From NCBI GenBank assembly GCA_034509495.1, contig CM067507.1, forward strand, positions 25,287,229 to 25,351,228: a DNA stretch of 64,000 nt. Direction: 5' to 3'. The notes beneath the pieces are model-generated. The model was not told the origin of the DNA. It saw only the letters and a list, made by a program, of their open reading frames with translations, and ran no database searches. Shown one piece after another: positions 1-9,613 of this stretch. Numbering within the stretch: position 1 is the stretch's first letter; each line of letters starts with the position of its first letter. The position numbers and the translations under genes are program-made. The DNA comes from Acestrorhynchus altus. Its lineage: Eukaryota; Chordata; Actinopteri; Characiformes; Acestrorhynchidae.

Positions 1-570
1 GTTGCACTATTGCCAAACTGAAGTTCATAACATGACCTTCAGTGACCTTTACTAAACGCATACCGTCGCTATTACGCACGTATATTAATCTTTCTGATCT
101 GATTTATTCATCTTTATCTAGCAGCAGCTTTCCATTTAAATGTGTTTTCATTAGGAGACGCTGACCATTGACATGACTAAACACCTACAACAGAAATGTA
201 AAACGCTCTAGATCTAGATTACACACTGAGTTTTGTTGACCCATACTATTGATTCAACCACGAAATCTTAATTCTTTTTTTTCCCCCCCCAAAACATTCA
301 GACCGACAATTCACAGCAACTGAAGCAAGTTGGCCAAGATGTTCAAAATCTCACTTAAAAAAAAAAAAAAAAAAGACATTGACAGCACCAAAATAAAACA
401 AGCAACATGGAACTAATAAACACGCTTTTGACTGATATGCCAACTGACATGACATGTACACAACAAAATATGATTACAAACGTCATCTTACTAGAAATCA
501 AATACAAAGTGCATGAGGGAAGGGATTACTAAAAACAGAGGGAAGGGATTATAGGATTATTAAATGTATA
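1..570. other. AT-rich non-coding stretch
   Basis: I see no gene here. The stretch is AT-rich with short C, T and A homopolymers (about 273-288 and 357-374). Towards its right end the unit of the following minisatellite (GGGAAGGGATTA) begins to appear from about 517. Confidence 0.5.
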
Positions 571-572
571 TA

Positions 573-1120
573 AGGTTACTAAAATGAAGACAAGGGATTG
601 TTAAACACCGAGGGAAGGGATTATCAAACACCGGGGGAAGGGATTATCAAACACCGGGGGAAGGGATTATCAAACACCGGGAAGGGACGTCAAACACCGG
701 GGGCGGGATTATCAAACACCGGGAAGGATTATCAAACACCGGGAAGGGATTATCAAACACTGGGGGAAGGGATTATCAAACACCGGGGGAAGGGATTATC
801 AAACACCGGGGGAAGGGATTATCAAACACCGGGGGAAGGGATTATCAAACACCGGGAAGTGGGATTATTAAACACCGGGGAAGGGATTATTAAACAATCG
901 GGGAAGGGATGAGCAAACACCGGGAAGGGATTATCAAACACCAAGAAGGGATTATCAAACACCGGGGAAGGGATTATCAAACACCGGGGAAGGGATTTTA
1001 TTAAACACCGTAGGGAAGTGATTATTAAAACATCAGAAGGATTATTAAACACCGGGGAAGGATTATTAAAACACCGGGAAGGGGATTGATAGGGTTCCTA
1101 AAAATGAAGACAAGGGATTA
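573..1120. repeat. Minisatellite A, about 20-22 bp unit
   Basis: Tandem array built on the unit GGGAAGGGATTATCAAACAC (20-22 bp) with G-run length variants and TTATTAAA variants towards the right. More than 20 units can be followed by eye. The purine-rich strand has recurrent GGGG runs. It runs without a clear break into minisatellite B, with which it shares the core GGGATTATTAAA. Confidence 0.95.
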
Positions 1121-1640
1121 TTGGGAACGGAGGGAAGGGGTTACTAAATGAAGACAAGGGGACTATTAAAACCTAAAACCGAGGGAAGGGATTAATGAAA
1201 ATGAAGACAAGGGGGACTATTAAACTAGAGACAAGTGGACCAGAGACCATTAAACCAGAGACAAGTGACCAGGATCATTAAACCAGAGACAAGGGACTAT
1301 AGGGTCTATTAAAACCATAGACAATGGGACTATTAAACCAGAGACAAGGGACTATTAAACCAGAGACAAGGGACTATAGGGACTATTAAACCAGAGACAA
1401 GGGACTATAGGGATTATTAAACCAGAGACAAGGGACTATAGGGATTATTAAACCAGAGACAAGGGACTATAGAGATTATTAAACCAGAGACAAGGGACTA
1501 TAGGGACGATTAAACCGGAGACAAGGGACTATAGGGACGATTAAACTGAGACAAGGGAATTATAGGGATGATTAAAATTGAGACAGGACTATAGGAACTA
1601 TTAAACTGGAGACAAGGGACTATTAAACCGAGACTGTGGT
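1120..1640. repeat. Minisatellite B, 22 and 31 bp unit
   Basis: Tandem array of GGGACTATTAAACCAGAGAC units (22 bp). In the middle it expands to a 31 bp form that adds a GGGACTATA block. The shared core GGGA(T/C)TATTAAA suggests derivation from the neighbouring array by internal rearrangement. Confidence 0.93.
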
Positions 1641-1740
1641 TGCTCAGTTCTAGATAACGTAGTTTTAAGTCTAGGTAACGTGGTTTCTCAGTTCCTAAAG
1701 TCCAGGTAACGCGATTTCCAAGTTCTAGGTGATATGCTTT
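1635..1740. repeat. Short degenerate tandem repeat, about 35 bp unit
   Basis: About three diverged copies of a block containing AGTTCTAGGTAACGTGGTTT join minisatellite B to the CpG-rich island. The units carry a GGTAACG core. Confidence 0.6.
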
Positions 1741-1743
1741 GTC

Positions 1744-1750
1744 TATATAA
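1744..1750 (+). promoter_or_regulatory. TATA-like box
   Basis: TATATAA in the context GTCTATATAAGACGG at the left edge of the CpG-rich island. A plus-strand start about 30 bp downstream would fall near 1775-1785, just ahead of an ORF reading through 1788-1979. Chance occurrence in AT-rich DNA is possible, so this is only a candidate. Confidence 0.35.
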
Positions 1751-1787
1751 GACGGTTTTCAATTTGTAAGGCGTTTTCCTTCACTCA

Positions 1788-1979
1788 GTGAAATTTAGTT
1801 TCGCAAAGCGCCGCCCGGCATCGAGTGCAGGCATTATTGAGGGGGTTTGGCGAACGGTCTCCCGTCTGAGCCAGACAGGTCAGAGAAAACGCTTCATCCT
1901 CTCTGGAAGATCACTAAAGACGATTACTACAGAAGCGGCCAACCGAGCAGCCCGACAAGCGGTGGTGTACACGAGCTGA
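1788..1979 (+). CDS. Candidate small ORF in CpG island, unknown product
   Basis: An open frame of 63 codons with a GTG, not ATG, at its left end. It lies about 40 bp downstream of a TATA-like box and ends in TGA. The product would be basic (KRRP, RKRF) with no family I recognise and no visible domain. It is tail to tail with the minus-strand ORF at 1983-2165, three bases away. It could be part of an exon of a longer transcript or a chance opening in GC-rich DNA. No splice structure can be demonstrated. Low confidence as a gene. Confidence 0.2.
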   Translation: MKFSFAKRRPASSAGIIEGVWRTVSRLSQTGQRKRFILSGRSLKTITTEAANRAARQAVVYTS

Positions 1980-1982
1980 GGA

Positions 1983-2165
1983 TCACTTCAGCATCTCGCG
2001 CGCTTTATGTCGGACATTAATCCGATTAGTGATCTCATCTCCGCTGCTCACAGCTCGGTTTAACCGGCCGGCTAACCGCCAGCCGAGAGGAGCCGCACGA
2101 GGCTTTGTTTTCCATCTGTACAGACTCAGGATCCCGGCGCTCAGGGCCAACAGTCCGCACAACAT
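1983..2165 (-). CDS. Candidate 60-aa small protein, unknown
   Basis: ATG-to-TGA frame of 60 codons on the minus strand inside the CpG-rich island. The start context is GTGAGATGT. The predicted product opens with a hydrophobic segment (LCGLLALSAGILSLY, residues 2-16) that could be a membrane anchor or targeting helix, followed by a basic tail rich in R and K (RWKTKP, residues 17-22). That pattern resembles small mitochondrial or membrane proteins in general, but I do not recognise a family. It lies downstream of the candidate exon at 2370-2415 on the same strand and may belong to the same transcription unit, either as a separate short ORF or as intronic sequence. GC-rich DNA favours chance ORFs. 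Confidence 0.3.
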   Translation of the reverse strand: MLCGLLALSAGILSLYRWKTKPRAAPLGWRLAGRLNRAVSSGDEITNRINVRHKAREMLK

Positions 2166-2369
2166 CTCACCACCCCCGCCCGGTCTTCACAGAGACAGGA
2201 GGAGCAGAAGAGAAGTAGAGTGAGCACGCAGATCCTCTAACATTACCACACATCGTTGTTACACTAGTCTATGGCTTTAACCGGGAGACATGGAGTCCGA
2301 CTGACAACAACTCCCGTCACACACACTCGGCGAAACACCTTCAAAATGATAGGACACACATCCGGTTAC

Positions 2370-2415
2370 CTGGCGGGCCAGTCGAGCCCGAGTCGGTGGG
2401 ACCGGCAGTCGCCAT
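2370..2415 (-). CDS. Candidate first coding exon of an unidentified leftward gene
   Basis: ATG at 2415 sits in a near-ideal Kozak context (AAAATGGCG). The reading is M-A-T-A-G-P-T-D-S-G-S-T-G-P-P, then a consensus donor CAG|GTAACC after 2370, so the exon ends in phase 1. It lies in the CpG-rich island and the upstream minus sequence (2416-2560) is also GC-rich, as a 5' UTR would be. The rest of the gene would be spliced from exons left of position 1, because the remaining DNA here is mostly minisatellite. The Ala/Gly/Pro/Ser-rich start is not diagnostic, so no gene name is given. The alternative is a non-coding or antisense transcript. Confidence 0.4.
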
Positions 2416-2604
2416 TTTACCCAGACGCTGTCCAGCCGCCTGAGGCTGATCTTCAGCTCCTGCTGACGCCTCTGACTCTGGGCGTCCTCCACTCAGGCCC
2501 GTTAATACTATGGCTAGCCTTACTGCCGAAAATAAACCTTCCTCGCACTTAACACCGGGTAAACCTGCTTCACCTGACCACTGCCAAGAGCTCATCTGAG
2601 GGGA

Positions 2605-3110
2605 GACTTCTCCATTATTTAACCATAAAACTGCAAACAGATCATTATTTAACTACAAATTGTAAACACATCATTATTTAACTACAAAACTGTAAACACA
2701 TCATTATTTAACTATAAAACTGTAAACACAGATCATTATTTAACTATAAAACTGTAAACACAGATCATTATTTAACTACAAATCTGTAAACACATCATTA
2801 TTTAACTACAAACTGTAAATGGTAGATTTATTTAACTACAAAACTGTAAACAAGGATCATTATTTAACTATAAAACTAAACACAGATCATTATTTAACTA
2901 TAGAAATGTAAATGGATTAGTATTTAACAATAGAAATATTATAAACAGATTATTATTCAACTATAAAAATGTAAACAGATTCAGTTATTTCCTCTACTCA
3001 GAAATGAAAACATTATTATTTAACTTTAGAAATCTAAATAAATGATCATTAACCATAGAAATGTTAACAAATTACTATTTAACCATAGAAATGTAAACAC
3101 AGATTCAGAA
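2605..3110. repeat. Minisatellite C, about 31 bp unit
   Basis: About 15-16 tandem units of an AT-rich motif of the form ATCATTATTTAACTACAAAA plus CTGTAAACAC, degenerating to the right. It starts within about 50 bp of the right edge of the CpG-rich island, so the island is boxed in by unrelated tandem arrays. Confidence 0.93.
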
Positions 3111-3159
3111 TAGTATATGTCAGTGTTACTGTGGTTGTGAGCAGGGATCAAAAGACAGA

Positions 3160-3410
3160 CATAGATAGATTTTTATTGATCCATTGGGAGGACTTCCTTG
3201 GGCAAATGAAATATTCCAGCAGCAGCATCAATACAGTAAGGTGACAGAGAGGAAATTACACACATAGGAAATGTATAGAATATATAATATGGGGAGTATA
3301 TGAAAAGTCCAGTAGGGAGGTATTTCAATTATTACTGCACTTGTTTCAACTATTATTGCACATAGTCCTGTTGTGTTGTGGTGGTCAGGTTACTGGTTTC
3401 AGCCCAATAT
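3160..3410 (-). mobile_element. LINE/SINE 3' tail remnant
   Basis: Read on the minus strand it ends in GGATCAATAAAAATCTATCT, a terminal signature typical of fish non-LTR elements with an (ATCT)n tail. The body contains TTATTGCACATAG-type repeats. A related tail lies on the plus strand near 8555-8595. Confidence 0.6.
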
Positions 3411-4840
3411 AACCACTTTATTTGCTATTTACAATGACCAGTGAGATTAAATGTCCTCAGAGTTTTCACACCAGACATGAGCATTTTTCCACCTACAGTC
3501 TAGTTGACTTTATTATCTTTTTAACATTTAGTTAATTCATTTATTTGGTTAAAAATGGTTTCACCACAATTTTAACTAAATGTTTTAATATATCAAACCT
3601 AATGTTCTATGTTGTTTTTAATAGTATTAGTATCTGGTTTGCTTTTAAAATAAAAGTATCTGATCCACTTTAAGAGCAGTTACATACTGGTATTCTAAGC
3701 TTCATCACTCAGGATCCAAAACAACCTCCAGACATGATACACATATCAAAACAAACTGCAATGATTGCCCTATCCTGGACTGTTCTCTAAATCTGTGTGG
3801 TTTTGCCAATCCACATTAGCAGTCAATGAATGCTGAAGCGCCAGTTAAGTGACACAGTTGGTCGTGGGTTCTTCTAATGACGAAACTGGAATGAGAGCTG
3901 GTTTGGTGGGTTACAGTCACTGTACACCCAGAAAGAAGGCAGATCTGTTCTGCCACATTAGGCAGATTTGACAGAAGAAAATGGCAAACTTGTATTGCTA
4001 ATGCCCATTTATAAAGTGGGACAGTTCATTAAAAAGTTTGCTCATTCAGACAATAACATAAAAACTGTAGCTCAAGACCTTGTTTACAATGGGCCTTGCG
4101 TAAGGCAGCAAAGCAAAGTTCATATTTCTAATAATAAATGATACCAACTGACACCTGAGAAATTGTGTCATGAATGGCCCAACTGCCTGCATGCCTTCTT
4201 ATGTCCTTGTGATAAGCTGAAAAATCTCAGCCTAGTCTGATGCTGCCTTCTGTATTGGAGAAAGTGAACAATGCTTCTCAGGCAACAGATAACATCACCT
4301 TGGGTCTAGTCATCACATCAGCCATGAGAATGTCTATATTTAAAGATAACTCAAAACTTCCTTATTATACTCAACAAAAATATCTAAATATACTTTTGTC
4401 TTAAGGGAATAGGGTTTATAGGGTTAATTGTATTTAATTGGGAATGAATTTTGTATTGAAATTGCATATGCATTTGCCAACATAAAATAATAATAAAATT
4501 AAAGCTAAATTGTCTACTGGTTTTACTGAGTAAATTATATTTTAATTTGAAATTTAAAAAATGTCTATAATTTATATCATAGATGACGTTTTAAAGATCC
4601 TTTAAAGATATACATTAGACTAGTTTTCCTGTGTTATTAAAATGCTTAATAGTTGTTTAAAACAAAGAATATAGACTGTAATCTCTCAGACATTACTGTG
4701 TCACACATGCACACATGATAACAAAACAGGCTGGGTATCTCTGGATACTGAGGATTTGCAATTGACATTGCTTAATAACCCCCTAAACACAAGAGAAAAG
4801 TGAGAAATAACAAAGTAGATGTAAATATCATTATTTAGAT
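3411..4840. other. Intergenic AT-rich stretch
   Basis: I see no ORF of note, no splice-framed exon and no clear repeat signature. This is the spacer between the LINE tail and the ecm1 3' end. Confidence 0.5.
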
Positions 4841-4846
4841 TTTATT
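4841..4846 (-). terminator. Candidate ecm1 polyadenylation signal
   Basis: AATAAA on the minus strand, about 300 nt past the ecm1 stop codon. It is an acceptable 3' UTR length, but I have no transcript evidence and other signals could be used. Confidence 0.4.
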
Positions 4847-5147
4847 TAAAATGTCTGATTTATACTTGTGGAATAAGAGAGTCCAAGTTACAGTTATTAT
4901 AAAAATCATAGTTTTTTGAACATAGAGAAATATTCATTAATAAAACCATTAATAAAATCTTATGAATAATTCACAGTAAATTAAAGTGTTGATATAAATG
5001 CAGCTGTCTCATTGCAGGTGAAATTGTGGTGACTGTGTCCATTCAGATCCATTATATTCATGGGCATGGAATAGGCTAGCTGTATAACATTGGCTCAGCC
5101 TTTACTGAATCAATAACTGTGAGGCAGAATTTCAGAGGAGGATCTAG

Positions 5148-5288
5148 TTACTTCTTCAACTTATTCTTTTCCAGCAATACTGCATATGACATCGTTGGTA
5201 AAGATTGGATCAGTTTCTTTCCACTCAGCTTACAACAGTTTTCCTTCCATATTGGGTGAGTACACGCGCGATCCAGAATGCTGTCCAT
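5148..5288 (-). CDS. ecm1: ecm1 coding exon 9 (last)
   Basis: Acceptor TTTTGTTTCAG, 141 nt in phase 0, ending in TAA at 5148-5150. It encodes the terminal ILDRACTHPIWKENCCKLSG segment, matching the C-terminal CG...IW...CC region of mammalian ECM1, plus a Lys-rich tail. Confidence 0.93.
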   Translation of the reverse strand: MDSILDRACTHPIWKENCCKLSGKKLIQSLPTMSYAVLLEKNKLKK

Positions 5289-5822
5289 CTGAAACAAAAC
5301 AGCCATATCTGATCAATAACTAACAGGCCAGATGTCTCTCTGATCACCAAGAATGATAAGTCCTTGAACAGAGAACAGCAGATTAACCTTCAACTCACCT
5401 TAGTAGTACTAACTTCAGTAATGTACTATTTGATCAAATGCAGTTACAATTAGGAAACATGGATAATTCAAGGAGGATCATATTTGGAGGACCATGGCAC
5501 AAGCATCTTCCTCTACCCCATTTAAATAACAAATACATTTGAAGGACTCCTAGAACAAATACTTGTTTCTGGAATATATGTTTGTTTAAGATTTTGTACA
5601 TTTGATAGTAACATATGCCAACAATATTATCGTGAATAAGAAACGGAGCTAGGATTTAGCAGAAATATGCTTAAATATGCACCTGAGTCCGAAAACATGC
5701 AGTATTCTCCTCTTTCACTGAACGGCAGCACTGTTTAAACAGGTCACTTGCAAAAATCCACCAGGGTTCCTGCCTAAAAGAAATTCATTAGAGAATTATT
5801 AAACAAAAATAAGGTATATTTT

Positions 5823-5874
<52 letters not shown>

Positions 5875-8800
5875 GGTATATATATATATTTTATATATAT
5901 ATTTATAAATATAATTTTTTTTTTTTTTTTTTTTTTTTTTTTGTTCCCCTTAGTCCAAATTTAGTTAAGTGGCCAAGGCATGTTTGTCTGAGGCAAGTTC
6001 TGCAGTGAAACCATGAGGCCAGTGTTGCAGAGATAGATTCTGGCTGACACTAACTTTTATTATTTGTTAGTTACATCAGCTTCACAGCCTCAGGTGTTAG
6101 ACTTTATTTTTCTGTATACTGGGACAGTATAAATCACCACAACAACTACTACTACTACTACTCCTACTACTTCCCATGTGTATGTCAAATATTTGTAGTT
6201 ACAGGTATAAATATTGCACCAGTACTTCTTAAGGTAAGACTTGGCATAAAATCATACATGGTTCAAAACATATATTGGTCTTGTACAACTGGAAACTCAG
6301 GCATACTTTGTTCTTATGTCACCATATTTTATTGTATTATCAATAATTGTGTTCAATTTATGGATTGTCAAATTAAAATAGATTTATTTTAAACTATATT
6401 TGAGTACTTTTGTCACTTGTTGCTTTTTATTCCCACTCGCTACATTTCACAAGAAACAAATCTGTATTTTCCCCCAAGTATAATTATGTTTACAGTTATT
6501 AACCAGGCTCATAATAATGTGCACTGTTAGTCTGAGTTATATAAGTGAATATCTAACCTCCCAAAAATGCAAGGCTCCAGTTTTAAAAAGTTAAAAATGA
6601 GTGGGTGAGTGGTGAATTCAAATGGATGATACGAGTTTTTATTTGCTAAAATAACTTTGATTTGATACAAAATGTGACGCCAAACAGAATCAATCAAAAA
6701 TACAAAATAACTTTAGTGTATTTGTGTTTCTAAAAGCAATGCTTTCTTCTAGAAGCATTATACCACAAATTCCCACCCTGTTAAACCTATGAAAAATGTT
6801 CTTGAAAGTAAATCAAAATTTCATTAGCAACAAATAAGAGTAATGTGAAAAAAGACAATCTTACCTTCTCTGCGTCATTTGATAAGTTTGGTACATGTCA
6901 CAGAATGTGTCTAGAGAGGGATGTGATTGGCTTAGAGCTGTTTCGTCTTTGTTGAGGGAATAGTCTGGATTTGTGGCAGCGGCAGCAAAACAATTATACT
7001 GCTCCTCTCCTTTCTCCTTTTCACAACAGTCAAACTGATTCAAGTCAGCGTTCATCCAATCTGTACAGAAGTCATCCACCATCATCTTCCACTATAGCAG
7101 GCAGAGTGAAAAGTCAAAAAGGTAAATATTACTTTGACCTGAGCCTTCGCAAGGTCATCTATTCAGGAGATTTCCATCTTAACCCTCACATTAATTACAA
7201 AGCTTCCCCATGTCTTAATAAGCCTGTTCTATGTCATGCACTATGTCAGTCACCCCTACAAACCTTCATCTCTGCACAGGGCTGTTTGTCTTTCCTCTTC
7301 TTACAGCACTGTTTAAAGCCTTTTTCCAGGTCATTGATGGCTTTGGCTTTATTTACCATCCCACTGTTGGCCTTACGCAGCAGACATCTGGAGTACAACC
7401 ACCTTTGCTTGTGATTTGCACAAATGGATTCAATGTTGTCAGAAACAGGGCGGCCAGGGGGAAAGACGATGTTGCTCATTTTTCCTCTTGTTGCTCTGGG
7501 AGCAATCACTGATCTGTTTCAAACATATATTCCATCAGTCCATATATTCAGTGCTGTGCAAAGGGTTGTTTTTGGGGTAGTAAGTGTTTATTTGTTCAGT
7601 AAAACACCAAGGCTAGAAAAATAGAAAACTGATAAAAGGACAAGGTCATTGAGGAATTTTTGGAGGTGGTGGTGGGGGGTGGGCGGCTCTTAAGGTGCTT
7701 TGGGAAACCATCAAGAAAAGGTCAAGAAAAAATATTCTTGAAGGTTCCATAAAACACCTTCAAAGGTTCCTCCACAGAACCTCAAAACATTCAGCAAGGA
7801 CCTTGTCCTTTTAACAGTGTATGGCATTGTGTTCATTTCCAGAGCTCTTCTTAAGGGAGTATTATTTATAGTCATCATCCAACATCAGATTTTAAATGAT
7901 GTGAGCTGGGCATCCAAATGAAATCTGGAACCAAGCTTTTTCTACAAACTACACTATATGGACAAAAGTATTGGGACACCTGCTCATTCATTGTTTCTAA
8001 TCAACTTTATTAGGAGTTCATCCTGCTTTCGTTGAAGTAACTGTCTCTACCATTCAGGGAAGGCTTTCACTGCTGTGGGGACCAATAAAACATTAGTGAG
8101 ATCATGATATTGGATGATCACCACCTCACCTCATTCCATACATTTACATTTACATTTGTGGCATTTAGCAGACGCCCTTATCCAGAGCGACTTACATTTT
8201 TGATACAACACCATCATTCCCAAAAACACAATTCCAGCTTTTATACCCCTGTAGCCCCTGCTTGGCATTGGGCATGGTGCAGATAAGGTCATGTTTATCA
8301 GAGTCTTTTTCTATTGTTTCTATTATTTTCGACAGGGACTAGATAAGCTGCGTTTGTGCACATTTACACATCTGTGTCAGTAGTGTAAAATAAATATATA
8401 TTTTTTATATTTATATAATAAAAATATATATTCATTATATTTATATAGTGTTTTTTTTTTTTTTACTAAATCATTATCTTATATTTCTACTCTTTTCTGT
8501 ACTGTACTGATGCTACTGCTGGAACTTTAATTTCCCAGCGGGAACCCTCCAAGTGATCAATAAAGTTCTATCTAATCTAATCTAAAAATCTAATCTAAAA
8601 TGTAATGGCACACTGTTTAATTTTTTCCAATTTGTTAAAAATAGTAAATAAGGAATTGCTTGAAATATAAATAAATACAAGCACACAAACCTTTTCTTCT
8701 GGCAGCTTATGGGGTTAAAATTAAAGCCCTCAGCTGTGGTGGGGATGTCAGCCCACGACTCTTGGCCAGAAGGCACATATGACTGCAGGTGTGACGGACT

Positions 8801-9560
8801 TTCTTTCTCAAAGCAAGTTCTTCTTTTTGAACCATTTTCCTTGCAGCAGAAATAATGGCTGGTTTTAATTGAGAATTCCTCATCACAGAAGTCAGAAAGT
8901 GACTTCTTCCACTGTAATACAGAGATGAAAACAGACAAATTTAGCCTATTCACACATACACAAGTATTTTTATATACAGAGACATACTGTTCATTGTTAT
9001 TTTTACATATATTGCTTTTTTGGGTGTAAATGGGACCTTCAGTTCATAATTCCGTTACACCTCATGTACCACACATGATGTGAATGACAATAAATCTTGA
9101 ATCATTGAAAAAATGTTTGCATGTGTATGCTAGTCCTGTAGGGGGCAATATCTAATAAAGAGAGAATTTAAAAGCACAGGAGAATGAAGAACCTGCAGAG
9201 ATTTAATCCCAATTTACACAATTTTCTCTATGTAGTGTATTATGCAAGTAAGGAAATTACAGATTGTAATAAAGGTTGGAGTAAGGAGCCATTTGTCATT
9301 CAGCAATAAACATGACAGCATTTTATAAATTTCCATTTACCCTGTCTAAATGACAACACTGACAATGCAAAGAAAATCTTTACCCTGGAAGAAGTTTTGC
9401 AAACGTCCCATTTCCAGTGACCTAAGATTTAGTTTTTATGTGAAGCCCAAAGCTCATAGACAATGAGCTACATTAAAAAAAAACCCTCTGTACAAGTAGA
9501 CAGGGCTGTAATCTTTGAGAGAATTATACAAACATAACAAAACAAACCAGTATGTGCAAG

Positions 9561-9613
<53 letters not shown>

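Larger units (their letters stand above)
1780..2560. promoter_or_regulatory. CpG-rich island, probable promoter
   Basis: GC and CpG content rise sharply against the AT-rich surroundings, with many CG dinucleotides from 1795 to 2560. It holds a possible first exon on the minus strand (ATG at 2415, donor after 2370) and small ORFs on both strands. Minisatellites frame both sides. In vertebrates such islands usually mark promoters. If transcription is leftward, the downstream exons would lie outside this window. Confidence 0.6.

Noticed and set aside
598..912. 104-codon plus-strand ORF rich in KHRGKGLSNTG repeats
   Set aside because: It is a translation of minisatellite A, whose units happen to lack stops in this frame.
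573..1640. CRISPR-like regular repeat pattern
   Set aside because: Units are contiguous with no unique spacers, and the window is vertebrate nuclear DNA. These are minisatellites.
6971..7624. Plus-strand ORFs across ecm1 exons 6 and 7
   Set aside because: They are antisense shadows of well-supported ecm1 exons with coherent splice sites and cysteine motifs.
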